A stretch of DNA of 64,000 nucleotides from Gemmatimonadales bacterium (lineage in GTDB: Bacteria > Gemmatimonadota > Gemmatimonadetes > Gemmatimonadales > JACORV01), in contig DATJUT010000045.1 of assembly GCA_035502185.1 (NCBI GenBank), forward strand, positions 31,233 through 95,232, given 5' to 3'. The notes below the pieces were generated by a model. That model was not told the origin of the DNA. It searched no databases and saw only the letters and a program-made list of their open reading frames with translations. The translations under genes and the position numbers were made by a program. Within the stretch, counting starts at the first letter, position 1. Every line of letters begins with the position of its first letter. Below, piece after piece: positions 20,012-27,830 of the stretch.

Positions 20012-20113
20012 AGTTGCGAGGCGCCGAGTTGCGAGACGCCGAGTTGCGAGGGGCGGGTCGCAGCAGCGGGCGGGGCGGGGTCTCGGGACCCGCGTCTCCC
20101 AACTCGCAACCAG
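20012..20113. repeat. TTGCGAG repeat array with inverted end, between two tRNA genes
   Basis: Three 15-base-spaced units AGTTGCGAG(G/A)CGCCG start at 20012, 20027 and 20042 (the last diverges). The sequence ends in CTCGCAAC (20103-20110), which is complementary to GTTGCGAG at 20013-20020, so the whole stretch can fold back on itself. The segment 20027-20050 is identical to 12117-12140. Confidence 0.65.
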
Positions 20114-20119
20114 TCTGTC

Positions 20120-20191
20120 GCCACCGTAGCTCAGTGGTAGAGCTCTCGATTCGTAATCGAGCGGTCGTCGGTTCAAGTCCGACCGGTGGCT
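20120..20191 (+). tRNA. tRNA-Thr (anticodon CGT)
   Basis: Acceptor GCCACCG pairs with CGGTGGC (20184-20190), discriminator T at 20191. The D-arm is GCTCAGTGGTAGAGC, the anticodon arm CTCGA-TTCGTAA-TCGAG has CGT at 20152-20154, and the T-arm contains GGTTCAAGTCC. CCA is not encoded. It may be cotranscribed with tRNA-Leu. Confidence 0.95.
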
Positions 20192-20204
20192 CTGGGCAGC
20201 AGCG

Positions 20205-20798
20205 CTAGTCGTCGGTCGCCTCCGCGTATACCTTCCGCTGGCACGACGGGCACACGCCGTGCGTGAAATCCACGCCGAGCCGATCCCGGAGGTAGCGCTC
20301 GACGCTGCGCCAGTACTCCTGGTCGTCCCGCACCCGCTTGCAGCCCGCGCAGATCGGAACGATGTCCTGCAGCGCCGACAGCTCGCTCATGTCCTCGAGA
20401 ATCAGCAGCGCCCGCGGCGCGCCCCGCGCCGGCATCGGGCTCGCCGAGACCAGCAGCTCGTAGTCCCGCTTCAGGCCCGCCGACACCAGCGTCACCCTGG
20501 TGCGCCGCCGCGAGATGCGCGCGCCGCGCAGGCACTCGGCGACGGAGTTGCGGATCGCGCAGTCCGGACAGAAGGGCCCGCTCCCGCAGCCCGCCGGTGA
20601 ATCCAGCGCGTGGAGGCAGTGCAGCACCTCGCCGCCGCGCCGGCTGAGCACCGAGGTTCCCTCGGGGGCGAAGACCTGGGCGGCCGCCGCGTTGAGATCG
20701 AGCACCCGCACCGCGTCGTCCACCACGAACGCCCACACCGGCAGGGCATCGAGCAGCGCCCGGTACCGCGAGTCGGCCTCGTCCTCCATGGAACCCAC
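20205..20798 (-). CDS. PAS-domain protein with C-terminal Zn-ribbon-like segment
   Basis: A 197-residue cytoplasmic protein without kinase or DNA-binding output. The first 125 residues form a PAS-like domain (LLDALPVWAFVVDDAVRVLDLNAAA), interrupted by a Cys-rich insertion GCGSGPFCPDCAIRNSV (about 71-87). The tail contains ICAGCKRVRDDQEYW and GVCPSCQRKVY, four cysteines in two CxxC pairs that probably bind Zn. This PAS-plus-tail architecture is known in many environmental bacteria as an uncharacterised sensory protein. The Cys-rich insert could make it a redox or metal sensor (inference). It is divergent from the glycosidase gene, with 49 bases between starts. Confidence 0.75.
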   Translation of the reverse strand: MGSMEDEADSRYRALLDALPVWAFVVDDAVRVLDLNAAAAQVFAPEGTSVLSRRGGEVLHCLHALDSPAGCGSGPFCPDCAIRNSVAECLRGARISRRRTRVTLVSAGLKRDYELLVSASPMPARGAPRALLILEDMSELSALQDIVPICAGCKRVRDDQEYWRSVERYLRDRLGVDFTHGVCPSCQRKVYAEATDD

Positions 20799-20835
20799 CC
20801 CGGGCGTGGCGCCTCGTGGCCGCGCCGCCGTGCGC

Positions 20836-20841
20836 TATAAT
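20836..20841 (+). promoter_or_regulatory. TATAAT -10 box placed for a leaderless transcript
   Basis: A perfect TATAAT ends 6 bases before the A of the ATG at 20848, the normal -10 to start-site distance. Transcription would begin at the start codon. A GGAG at 20843-20846 is too close for a normal ribosome site. No good -35 is visible. Confidence 0.4.
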
Positions 20842-20847
20842 TGGAGA

Positions 20848-23826
20848 ATGACCCCTACCCTCAGCCGGCGCCGGTTTCTCGAGGCCACCGGTGCGTCGGC
20901 GCTGATCGGCGCATTCGGGAGCACAGGACACGCAATTACCGGACCACCTCCCGCGCCGGACCGCATCCGGGTGGCCGTTCTCAACGAGCCCGGCTTCCCC
21001 GCGGTGGACGCGCCGGGCGGTGCCGTGAACGAGCTGGCCCGGGCCCTGGGGGGGGCGGAGACGACGTGGCTGCGGACCCAGGATCTCGCGGAGACCCTCT
21101 CGCCCGACCGCTTCGACGTCTTCGTCACGCCGTACGGCAGCGCCTTCCCGCGGGAGATGTGGCACACCCTGGTCCGCTACCTCGAGGCGGCGGGCCACTG
21201 GGTGAACCTGGGCGGCGTTCCGTGCGCGGTGCCGGTCGAGCGCGGCGACGGCGGCGGCTGGCGCGTGCTGCCCCGCGAGGACACCTATCAGCGCCAGCTG
21301 GGCATCGTGCTCGCGTGCGCCGTGCCCGCGTCGGCCGTCCAGGCCTGGCGCGCGAACGACGCGCTGGCCTGGACCGCGCCGCTCGCGGCCGATGTCGCGG
21401 CCGAGCACGTCTGGGAGCCGTACTGGCGCCTCTCCGGCGTAGCCGATACGCCCGGGGAGTCCGGCTCCGCGGGGGCGCGTGAGGCGACGGTCCAGCCGCT
21501 CGTCTCGGGCCTCGACGCCCGGGGGTGCGCCGTGGTCGCGCCCTACCTTCTGGTGAGCCGGCTCGAGGGCCGGTTCGCGGGCGGACGGTGGATCTTCGCC
21601 ACGGGGGACGGCCTGGTTCCGGCCGCCGCGATCCGCACCCTCGTGGAGGCGGCCGGCACGCCCCATTGGGAGCTCGCCGTCTGGCCCTCGTCGGCGTGCC
21701 GTCGCGAGGGCGATTCGAGCAGCGTCGCGGTGGCCCTGCGCGGCTTCCCGCGCGGCGCGGCCGCCCGGCTCAGCGCCACCTGCGCCCTCACGATCTCGGA
21801 TGCGCGCGGCGAAGTGCAGGACACGGCGGAAGTCACCGTGACCGGCACGGACGCCGAGGCCACCGGAGCGGCGGCGCTCACCGATCGGCTCGAGCCGGGA
21901 CTGTACCGCATCGACGCCAGGCTCACGGTCGGCACGCCGCCGGTGGAGCTGCGGCACTCGACGGGCTTCTGGGTGTGGGACGACGACCTGCTCGGGTCCG
22001 GGGCGCCGCTCACGGCGGGACCCCGCGCCTTCGCGCGCGGCGGCGATCCGTATCCGGTCACGGGCACCACGTACATGGCCTCGGACGTGCACAGGAAGTT
22101 CCTGTTCGAGCCCAACCCGTGGCTGTGGGATCGCGACTTCGACGCGATGAAGAGCGCCGGCGTGAACCTGGTCCGCACCGGGATCTGGACCGGGTGGAAG
22201 CGCCTGATGCCCCGGCTGGGGGAGCTCGACGAGGGCGCGCTCCGCGCGCTCGACGCCTGGCTGCTCACGGCCCGCCGCCACGACATGCCGGTCATCTTCA
22301 CGCTGTTCGCCTTCCTGCCGGAGACGTGGGGTGGCGAGAACCCGTACCTCGATCCGGCGGCCGTCGACGCGCAACGCGCGTTCGTCACCGCCCTCGCACG
22401 CCGCTACGCGCGGATGCACGAGCTCGCGTGGGACCTCATCAACGAGCCCTCGTTCTGCAACCCGAACCACCTGTGGAGCTGCCGGCCGAACTACGACCGC
22501 TTCGAGCGGGCGGCGTGGGCGTCCTGGCTCGCGAAGCGCGGGCAGCCGGCGGCCGACCTGCCGCCGCTCGAGGACTTCGCCGAGGGCGACGCGGCGCCGG
22601 ACCATCCCACGATGGTGGTCGAGTACCGGCGGTTCGCGCAGGCGATGTTCGCGCGCTGGGTGCGGACGATGCGGTCCGCGCTGGCCGCGGCGGGCGCCGG
22701 CCGGCAGCTGGTGACGGTGGGCCAGGACGAGGCCGGCACGCGGGACAGCCCCAACAACCTGTTCCTCGCGTCCGTCCTCGACTTCACCTGCGTGCACACC
22801 TGGTGGCTCAACGATGGGCTTGCCTGGGACGAGGTGCTGACGCAGGCGCCGGGCCGGCTGAACCTGGTGGAGGAGACCGGCGTGATGTTCGCGCAGCATC
22901 CGGCCGGGGTCGAGGAGCGCTGGGAGGCGTACGCGCGCGACCTGCTGGAGCGGAAGATGGTCCTGGCCCTCGGTCCCGGCGGCGCCGGCTTCATCGAGTG
23001 GGTATGGAACTCCGACTGCTACATGCCCTCGGACAACGAGGCCGCCATCGGCCTGTTGAGGGCGGACGGCACCGCCAAGCCGGAGTTGGACGCGCTGCGT
23101 GGCGTGGCCGCGTTCGCGGCGGAGGCGGGTCGGCACCTGGTGGGACGGGAGGCGGAGCGCGTGCTGCTGGTGGTGCCGCACTCCAACATGTTCTCGGCCC
23201 GGAACACCGCGACGGACGCGACCAAGCGCGCGGTGCGCGCGATGCTGTACGGATGCCGGATGGGCCTGACGGCGGTGTCCGAGTTCGCCGCGTCGGCGGC
23301 GCTGCGCGCGCCGGGCCTGGTGCTGGTGCCGGCACCGCGCGTCCTCGCCGCGCCGGCATGGAACGCGCTTCGCGCCTGGGCCCGGCGCGGCTCAACGGTC
23401 CTCGTGACCGGCCCCCTCGAGCAGGCGGAGCGGCTCGGTGCAAAGGCCCGCCCCGCGGCGAAAGGGCCGAGGGGCGCGGTGCGGATCCGGGCCGGCAAGG
23501 GTGCGCTCCTGTGGTGCGCGGAGCCCGTCGAGCTGTCGCCCGACGAGGCGCCGGCCGTCGAGCTGTATCGCTGGGCGCTGGCGCAGGCGCGGCTCAGCCC
23601 GTCGTTCACGGTCGAGGGCGCCGACGCCGCCACGCTGGTCCACGCGGCGGCCTACCGGGACGCGGTCCTGTACACCGTCGTGGCGGAACAGTCCGCGGTG
23701 AACCTGCGGCTGCGCCACGGCCAATTGCGTACGGCCCTGGAGCTGGCGGTGCCGGCGGGCCGCGCCGCCCTGCTCCTCGCGGACCGCCTAAGCGGCCGTG
23801 CCCTGGCGAGCTACGCCCCGGCCTGA
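20848..23826 (+). CDS. Tat-exported clan GH-A glycoside hydrolase-like protein
   Basis: A 992-residue protein with a twin-arginine signal, SRRRFLEATGASALIGAFG (residues 6-24). The middle part (about 395-760) is a TIM-barrel of the GH5/GH42 type, with acid/base Glu533 in LINEPS and a nucleophile candidate Glu675 or Glu676 in LVEETG; SVLDFTCVHTWW is another barrel block. The N-terminal 370 residues and the C-terminal 230 residues (class-I glutamine-amidotransferase-like fold hints, VLLVVPHSN and VLVTGPLE) resemble the flanking domains of GH42-like enzymes. It probably acts on an exported beta-glycoside. The start is set by the Tat motif and the -10 box just before it. Confidence 0.82.
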   Translation: MTPTLSRRRFLEATGASALIGAFGSTGHAITGPPPAPDRIRVAVLNEPGFPAVDAPGGAVNELARALGGAETTWLRTQDLAETLSPDRFDVFVTPYGSAFPREMWHTLVRYLEAAGHWVNLGGVPCAVPVERGDGGGWRVLPREDTYQRQLGIVLACAVPASAVQAWRANDALAWTAPLAADVAAEHVWEPYWRLSGVADTPGESGSAGAREATVQPLVSGLDARGCAVVAPYLLVSRLEGRFAGGRWIFATGDGLVPAAAIRTLVEAAGTPHWELAVWPSSACRREGDSSSVAVALRGFPRGAAARLSATCALTISDARGEVQDTAEVTVTGTDAEATGAAALTDRLEPGLYRIDARLTVGTPPVELRHSTGFWVWDDDLLGSGAPLTAGPRAFARGGDPYPVTGTTYMASDVHRKFLFEPNPWLWDRDFDAMKSAGVNLVRTGIWTGWKRLMPRLGELDEGALRALDAWLLTARRHDMPVIFTLFAFLPETWGGENPYLDPAAVDAQRAFVTALARRYARMHELAWDLINEPSFCNPNHLWSCRPNYDRFERAAWASWLAKRGQPAADLPPLEDFAEGDAAPDHPTMVVEYRRFAQAMFARWVRTMRSALAAAGAGRQLVTVGQDEAGTRDSPNNLFLASVLDFTCVHTWWLNDGLAWDEVLTQAPGRLNLVEETGVMFAQHPAGVEERWEAYARDLLERKMVLALGPGGAGFIEWVWNSDCYMPSDNEAAIGLLRADGTAKPELDALRGVAAFAAEAGRHLVGREAERVLLVVPHSNMFSARNTATDATKRAVRAMLYGCRMGLTAVSEFAASAALRAPGLVLVPAPRVLAAPAWNALRAWARRGSTVLVTGPLEQAERLGAKARPAAKGPRGAVRIRAGKGALLWCAEPVELSPDEAPAVELYRWALAQARLSPSFTVEGADAATLVHAAAYRDAVLYTVVAEQSAVNLRLRHGQLRTALELAVPAGRAALLLADRLSGRALASYAPA

Positions 23827-23832
23827 TCCCGG

Positions 23833-23849
23833 CCGGCGTCGCGCGCCGG
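23833..23849. terminator. weak hairpin between convergent genes
   Basis: CCGGCG and CGCCGG enclose a 5-base loop just after the glycosidase stop. There is no T-run, so a bidirectional terminator role is uncertain. Confidence 0.25.
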
Positions 23850-23870
23850 TGACCCTCGCGGCGCCGCCGC

Positions 23871-24242
23871 CTAGGGGCCGGCCCGCCGGACGCGGATCGC
23901 GGCTTGGCCGTGCCTGGGCGGGCTCCCCGAGCCGAGGGCCTCGGCGCTGACCACGGCAATCCCGACCCCGACGGCGGTGACGAACCCGGTCGAGTCCACG
24001 CGCACCACGTTCACGTTGTTGGACGACCAGGCGTAGCGCACGCCGGTCGCGATCACGTTGCCGCCGGCGTCGTAGGCGAGCGCACTCAGCCGGTGCGTCG
24101 CGCCCACGCGCAGGTTGACGTACGGGGGCGCGACCTGCACCTCGGCGACGGGCTTCTGCGCGAGGCCGGCGTCGGGCAGCGCCAGCTGCAGTGACGCGGC
24201 CAGAAGGGCCGGCGCCAGCGAGAAGTACTTGGTGATTCTCAT
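23871..24242 (-). CDS. small exported Big2-type Ig-like domain protein
   Basis: A 123-residue protein. The ATG at 24242 follows GGAG. The first 28 residues (MRITKYFSLAPALLAASLQ onwards, ending AGLAQ) are a signal peptide. The rest matches one bacterial Ig-like group 2 domain: YVNLRVGATHRLSALAYDAGGNVI, then YAWSSNNVNVVRVDSTGFVTAVGVG. Such domains are found on surface and secreted proteins. It sits 76 bases downstream of the receptor kinase gene in the same direction, so it may belong to the same transcription unit. Confidence 0.75.
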   Translation of the reverse strand: MRITKYFSLAPALLAASLQLALPDAGLAQKPVAEVQVAPPYVNLRVGATHRLSALAYDAGGNVIATGVRYAWSSNNVNVVRVDSTGFVTAVGVGIAVVSAEALGSGSPPRHGQAAIRVRRAGP

Positions 24243-24318
24243 GCCGCACACTCCATTCTCGTAACCACTCGCCACTCTCCGTCCCGCACCTCCACCGTCC
24301 ACTCGCTCCCCTTGCCGC

Positions 24319-26469
24319 TCACTGGGCGGGCGAGATCGGCACCTGCGTCCACGCCTCGACGGGCTGCCCGTTCTTCTGCGCGGGCATGAACTTCAGGTTC
24401 TGCGCCGCCGCCAGCGCGGCTGCGCTGAATTCGCTCTCGCTCGAGGTCGCGAGCGGCACCACTCTCTCGACGGCCCCCGTGGCACCGACCTGGATCCAGA
24501 AGGTGGCCGGCGTGGGCGTACCGGGTCCGGTCCACGGGATGGTGGGAGCGGCCATCGGCTGCGGCCGCGTGTCGAAGCACGCCCGGCTCGGGTTGCCATA
24601 CGCGTAGTCCCGGCACTGGGAGGGAAGGGCGACGGCGGTGCGCGCCGCCTGGCCGGACCGGATCGCCACCGAGACGGTGGTCCACGCGTCGGTCGGCTGT
24701 CCGGCCTTCACGGCCGGCACGTAGATCGCCTGCTGCACCGCGGCGAGGGCGAACGAGTTGATGTCGTCGTGGTTGGAGGGCGTCTTCACGCGCACGTCGG
24801 TCGCGTCGCCGCTCCGCGCGACCCGCACCAGGTACGTGGGCACGGTGGGCGGCGGCTCGCCCGGCTGCGGCACGTCGGTCACCGCCAGCGCGTCCCTCGG
24901 GCGCGCCGGCGTGTCGTAGCAGAGGCGACCCTCGTTGAACTCGGGCTGCGTGCACATCGCGGTGGCCACCGGCGCCGCGAGCCGGTCCATCACGGCTTGG
25001 AGGCTGTCCTCGCTCCCGGAGGTCTCGCCGTGCGCGAGGCGGGTGAGGTTGTGCGTGTCGTACACGTCCACCGAGAGAAGCAGGCTCTTGCCCGACCCGA
25101 TGGCGGAGCCGATCACCATCTGGTTGGCTCCCAGGCCGTAGGCGAAGGCGGCGTTGTCGGCCAGCGGCGCGACGATCTTGCGGTGCTGCTCGGTCCAGCG
25201 CCCCACCAGGTCGCGCGTGTCCACGGCCGGCACCGTGTAGCGCGCGGACAGGCGGTCCGCGAGGATCCTCGGCAGGCTGTTCGCCAGCGAGGAGTCGGCG
25301 CCGGAGACGTCGAAGGGCAGGACGGCGATCCTCGGGTCGCTCGAGCGGGCCGAGTCGGCCCGCGCCGCGGACGCGGCCGTGCGCGACCCGCGGCTCCGCC
25401 ACAGCAGGGCGGCGCCCAGCGCCACCACCACGACCGCGCCACCGACCGCGGCGACGAGGGGCACGGGCAGGCCGGGGCGCCGGGCGCCGGGCGCGGCGGC
25501 CGCGCAGGCGCGGAGCGCGTCGGCCAGCTCGCCGGCGGTCTGGTAGCGGTTCTCGGGCTTCTTCTCCGTGCAGCGCGCCACCACCTTGCCGAGCTGCGCA
25601 TTGACGGCGGGGCGCTTGGTGCGGATCGCGGGCATCGCCTTGGTGAGGTGCTGGATCAGGATGCCCTGGCTGGAGGTGGCGTCGAACGGCACCTCCCCGG
25701 CGAGCATCTCCCACAGCACGATGCCGAGCGAGTAGATGTCGCTGCGCGCGTCCACGTCGGGCGCGCCGCTCGCCTGCTCGGGACTCATGTAATGCGGCGA
25801 GCCGATGATGACGCCGGTGCCGGTGAGCCGCTCGCCGCTGCCCGCGGCGGCCTTGGCGATCCCGAAATCGGCCACCAGCACCCGCTGCTTCGGGCCCTGC
25901 AGCATCACGTTCTGCGGCTTCACGTCGCGGTGCACCAGCTGGTGCGCGTGCGCCTCGGCCAGGGCGTCGGCGATCTCGGTGCCGACGCGGAGCACCTCGG
26001 CCTCCGGCATCTGCCCTTCGCGCCGGAGCTTCGCGTCCAGCGACTCGCCCTCGACCAGCGGCATCGCGAAGTAGACCAGGCCCTCGCCTTCGCCCACGAA
26101 GAAGATGGGGAGGATGTTGGGGTGGTTGAGCTTCGCGGCCGACTCGGCCTCGCGGACGAACCGCTGCACGCTGGCCCGGTTGCCGGTGAACTCCGGGCGC
26201 AGGACCTTCACGGCGATCCGGCGCGACAGCTTGCGATCGGTCGCCGCGAAGACGTGCGCGAACCCGCCCTCGCCCAGCTCGTGCTCGACGAGGAAGTTGG
26301 GCCCCAGCGCGCTCTGGAGCTTGCGGGCCAGCTCGTTCTGCTCCAGGAGCTGCGTCTCGTCGCCGGACGCGGCCGCCGTGGCGGGCGCGTCGGGGTTCGG
26401 CGTGCCGCAGGAGGGGCAGAAGGCGAACGCGGGCGGAATGTCCCGGCCGCACTTGGCGCAGGTGGGCAT
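24319..26469 (-). CDS. receptor-type Ser/Thr protein kinase with TolB-like and TonB-C-like extracytoplasmic part
   Basis: A 716-residue membrane kinase. A Zn-ribbon (CxxC at 4-7 and 18-21) precedes the kinase domain: glycine loop GEGGFAHVF, HRDVKPQN with catalytic Asp182, DFG Asp201 and SPEQ. A Pro/Ala linker leads to a transmembrane helix (about 338-360, VAAVGGAVVVVALGAALLW). Outside lies a TolB/FlgO-N-like domain (IAVLPFDVSG to about 510), then two TonB-C-like repeats (about 530-610 and 630-716), the second ending in AALAAAQNLKFMPAQKNGQPVEAWTQV. The domain order is unusual and suggests sensing of an envelope ligand. It is divergent from the aldolase operon. Confidence 0.88.
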   Translation of the reverse strand: MPTCAKCGRDIPPAFAFCPSCGTPNPDAPATAAASGDETQLLEQNELARKLQSALGPNFLVEHELGEGGFAHVFAATDRKLSRRIAVKVLRPEFTGNRASVQRFVREAESAAKLNHPNILPIFFVGEGEGLVYFAMPLVEGESLDAKLRREGQMPEAEVLRVGTEIADALAEAHAHQLVHRDVKPQNVMLQGPKQRVLVADFGIAKAAAGSGERLTGTGVIIGSPHYMSPEQASGAPDVDARSDIYSLGIVLWEMLAGEVPFDATSSQGILIQHLTKAMPAIRTKRPAVNAQLGKVVARCTEKKPENRYQTAGELADALRACAAAAPGARRPGLPVPLVAAVGGAVVVVALGAALLWRSRGSRTAASAARADSARSSDPRIAVLPFDVSGADSSLANSLPRILADRLSARYTVPAVDTRDLVGRWTEQHRKIVAPLADNAAFAYGLGANQMVIGSAIGSGKSLLLSVDVYDTHNLTRLAHGETSGSEDSLQAVMDRLAAPVATAMCTQPEFNEGRLCYDTPARPRDALAVTDVPQPGEPPPTVPTYLVRVARSGDATDVRVKTPSNHDDINSFALAAVQQAIYVPAVKAGQPTDAWTTVSVAIRSGQAARTAVALPSQCRDYAYGNPSRACFDTRPQPMAAPTIPWTGPGTPTPATFWIQVGATGAVERVVPLATSSESEFSAAALAAAQNLKFMPAQKNGQPVEAWTQVPISPAQ

Positions 26470-26590
26470 GGCTCAAGCCTAGCAACCGCCCCGGTCCGGG
26501 GCCAGCCCGGAGGCTTGCCCGCGTCCGTGAAAGGGCGATACTTAAGGCGGTGCCCTTGCCCCATCTCGAAGTGCCGTCGCGGAGGAGCGC

Positions 26591-26839
26591 GTGAGCGTCG
26601 ACAGGTCGAGTCCCCCGCCCTCGGAGCGGCGCCGGACCGCGGCCCGGCGTGCGGGGAGCGTCAGGCGGCGTGAGCCCGAGCGTCGGAAATCCGAGCGCCG
26701 GCTGGACATCGTCATGGTCGCCTACCACCGCCGCGTGGGAGGCGAACGCAGGTCGGGCCGCGACCGCCGGGACGGGCACGAGCGGCGCATGGTGGGCGAC
26801 CGGCGCCGTCCTGTCGCGGTGAGTGGCGCTCTCCGCTAG
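26591..26839 (+). CDS. small arginine-rich protein of unknown function
   Basis: An 82-residue protein with about one third Arg. It shows clusters such as RRREPERRKSERR and GERRSGRDRRDGHERR, a pattern seen in small uncharacterised bacterial proteins and in linkers of larger ones. The GTG start has a good GGAGG site 5 bases before it. Its 3' end overlaps the aldolase start at 26823 by 17 bases in another frame, which would couple their translation. Codon bias in GC-rich DNA can create Arg-rich frames, so confidence is moderate. If real it may bind nucleic acid or an acidic partner. Confidence 0.45.
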   Translation: MSVDRSSPPPSERRRTAARRAGSVRRREPERRKSERRLDIVMVAYHRRVGGERRSGRDRRDGHERRMVGDRRRPVAVSGALR

Positions 26840-27830
26840 CGTCCTCGCCGGGCGGCTCGCGCACGGTCTCGTGCCGGCCGTCCCGGTGCCGCACCGCGCC
26901 GACGGCGCGTTCGACGCGGCGGCGCAGGAGCGATACGCGGCGTGGATGGCGCGGCAGCGGATCGCCGGCGTCGCGGTCTGGGCCCACACCGGCCGCGGTC
27001 TCCATCTGGCCGAGGAGACCGCGGCCGCGGTGCTTTCGTCCTGGCGCCGCGCCCTGGGGCCGGAGCGGCTGATCGTGGCCGGAGCGGGCGCGCGCCCGCG
27101 CGTCGCGGCCGGGCAGCGGGCCGCCCGCCTCACCCCGCCGGCCGACCCGCTCGGCCTCACGGCGTTCGTGATCGAGCGGACCGTCGCGATGGCGCGGCAG
27201 GCCCGCGACCTCGGCGCCGATGCGATCCTCGCCCTGCCGCCCGCGCTGCTCGCCAACCTCGAGGACCACGAGAGCCGGATCGTGGACGTCCACGCCGCGC
27301 TCGCCGACGTCGGGCTCCCCGTGCTCGCGTTCTGGCTCTACCCGGCGGCCGGCGGGTGCGCCTACGGCCCCGAGCTGCTGGAGCGCCTGCTCGCGCTTCC
27401 GCACGTCGCCGGCCTCAAGGTTGCGACCCTCGACAGCGTGGTCCGCTTCCAGGAGATCGCCGCGCGCGTTCCGCCGGGCAAGCTGCTGGTGACGGGCGAG
27501 GACCGGTTCCTGGGTTACTCGCTGATGATGGGCGCCGGCTCGGCCCTCATCGGCCTCGGCGCCGCGCGCACGGCCCTGCCGGCCGGGCTCCTCGAGGCGC
27601 ACGCGCGGCGCGACCACGAGCGGTTCCTCGACCTCGCCGCGGCGTGCGACCGCCTCGGCGCGGCCGCGTTCACCGAGCCGGTGGACGGCTACGTGCGCCG
27701 GATGCTGTGGCTCCTGGCCCTCGGGAACGTGATCCCGCGCGAGGCCGCCTTCGATCCGTGGGGGCCGAGCGTCCCGGACTCGCAGCTCGAGGCGCTGGAG
27801 CGCGTCGCGCGCGGGCTCCCCGACTCGTGA
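26823..27830 (+). CDS. dihydrodipicolinate synthase/N-acetylneuraminate lyase family aldolase
   Basis: A 335-residue TIM-barrel protein, longer than DapA (about 290). VPAVPVPHRADGAFD at the N-terminus and ADAILALPPALLANLEDHESRIVD in the middle match the DapA-type barrel. The Schiff-base Lys is probably in HVAGLKVATLDS (about residue 198). The usual GGTxGE motif near residue 45 appears as VWAHTGRGLHL, so it is not a canonical DapA. The gene overlaps the next one: its TGA shares bases with the downstream GTG. With the next two genes it forms an operon for conversion of an unknown small metabolite. Confidence 0.75.
   Translation: MALSASVLAGRLAHGLVPAVPVPHRADGAFDAAAQERYAAWMARQRIAGVAVWAHTGRGLHLAEETAAAVLSSWRRALGPERLIVAGAGARPRVAAGQRAARLTPPADPLGLTAFVIERTVAMARQARDLGADAILALPPALLANLEDHESRIVDVHAALADVGLPVLAFWLYPAAGGCAYGPELLERLLALPHVAGLKVATLDSVVRFQEIAARVPPGKLLVTGEDRFLGYSLMMGAGSALIGLGAARTALPAGLLEAHARRDHERFLDLAAACDRLGAAAFTEPVDGYVRRMLWLLALGNVIPREAAFDPWGPSVPDSQLEALERVARGLPDS

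Noticed and set aside
16818-20124. Very long open frames antisense and out of frame to the hybrid kinase and rtcB genes
   Set aside because: Their translations are Arg/Pro/Gly/Ala-rich without domains, while the opposite-strand frames carry complete known domains. They follow from the high GC content.
24239-27256. A 1005-codon minus-strand frame across the receptor kinase and aldolase genes
   Set aside because: Overlaps well-supported kinase motifs in another frame, and its translation is low-complexity.
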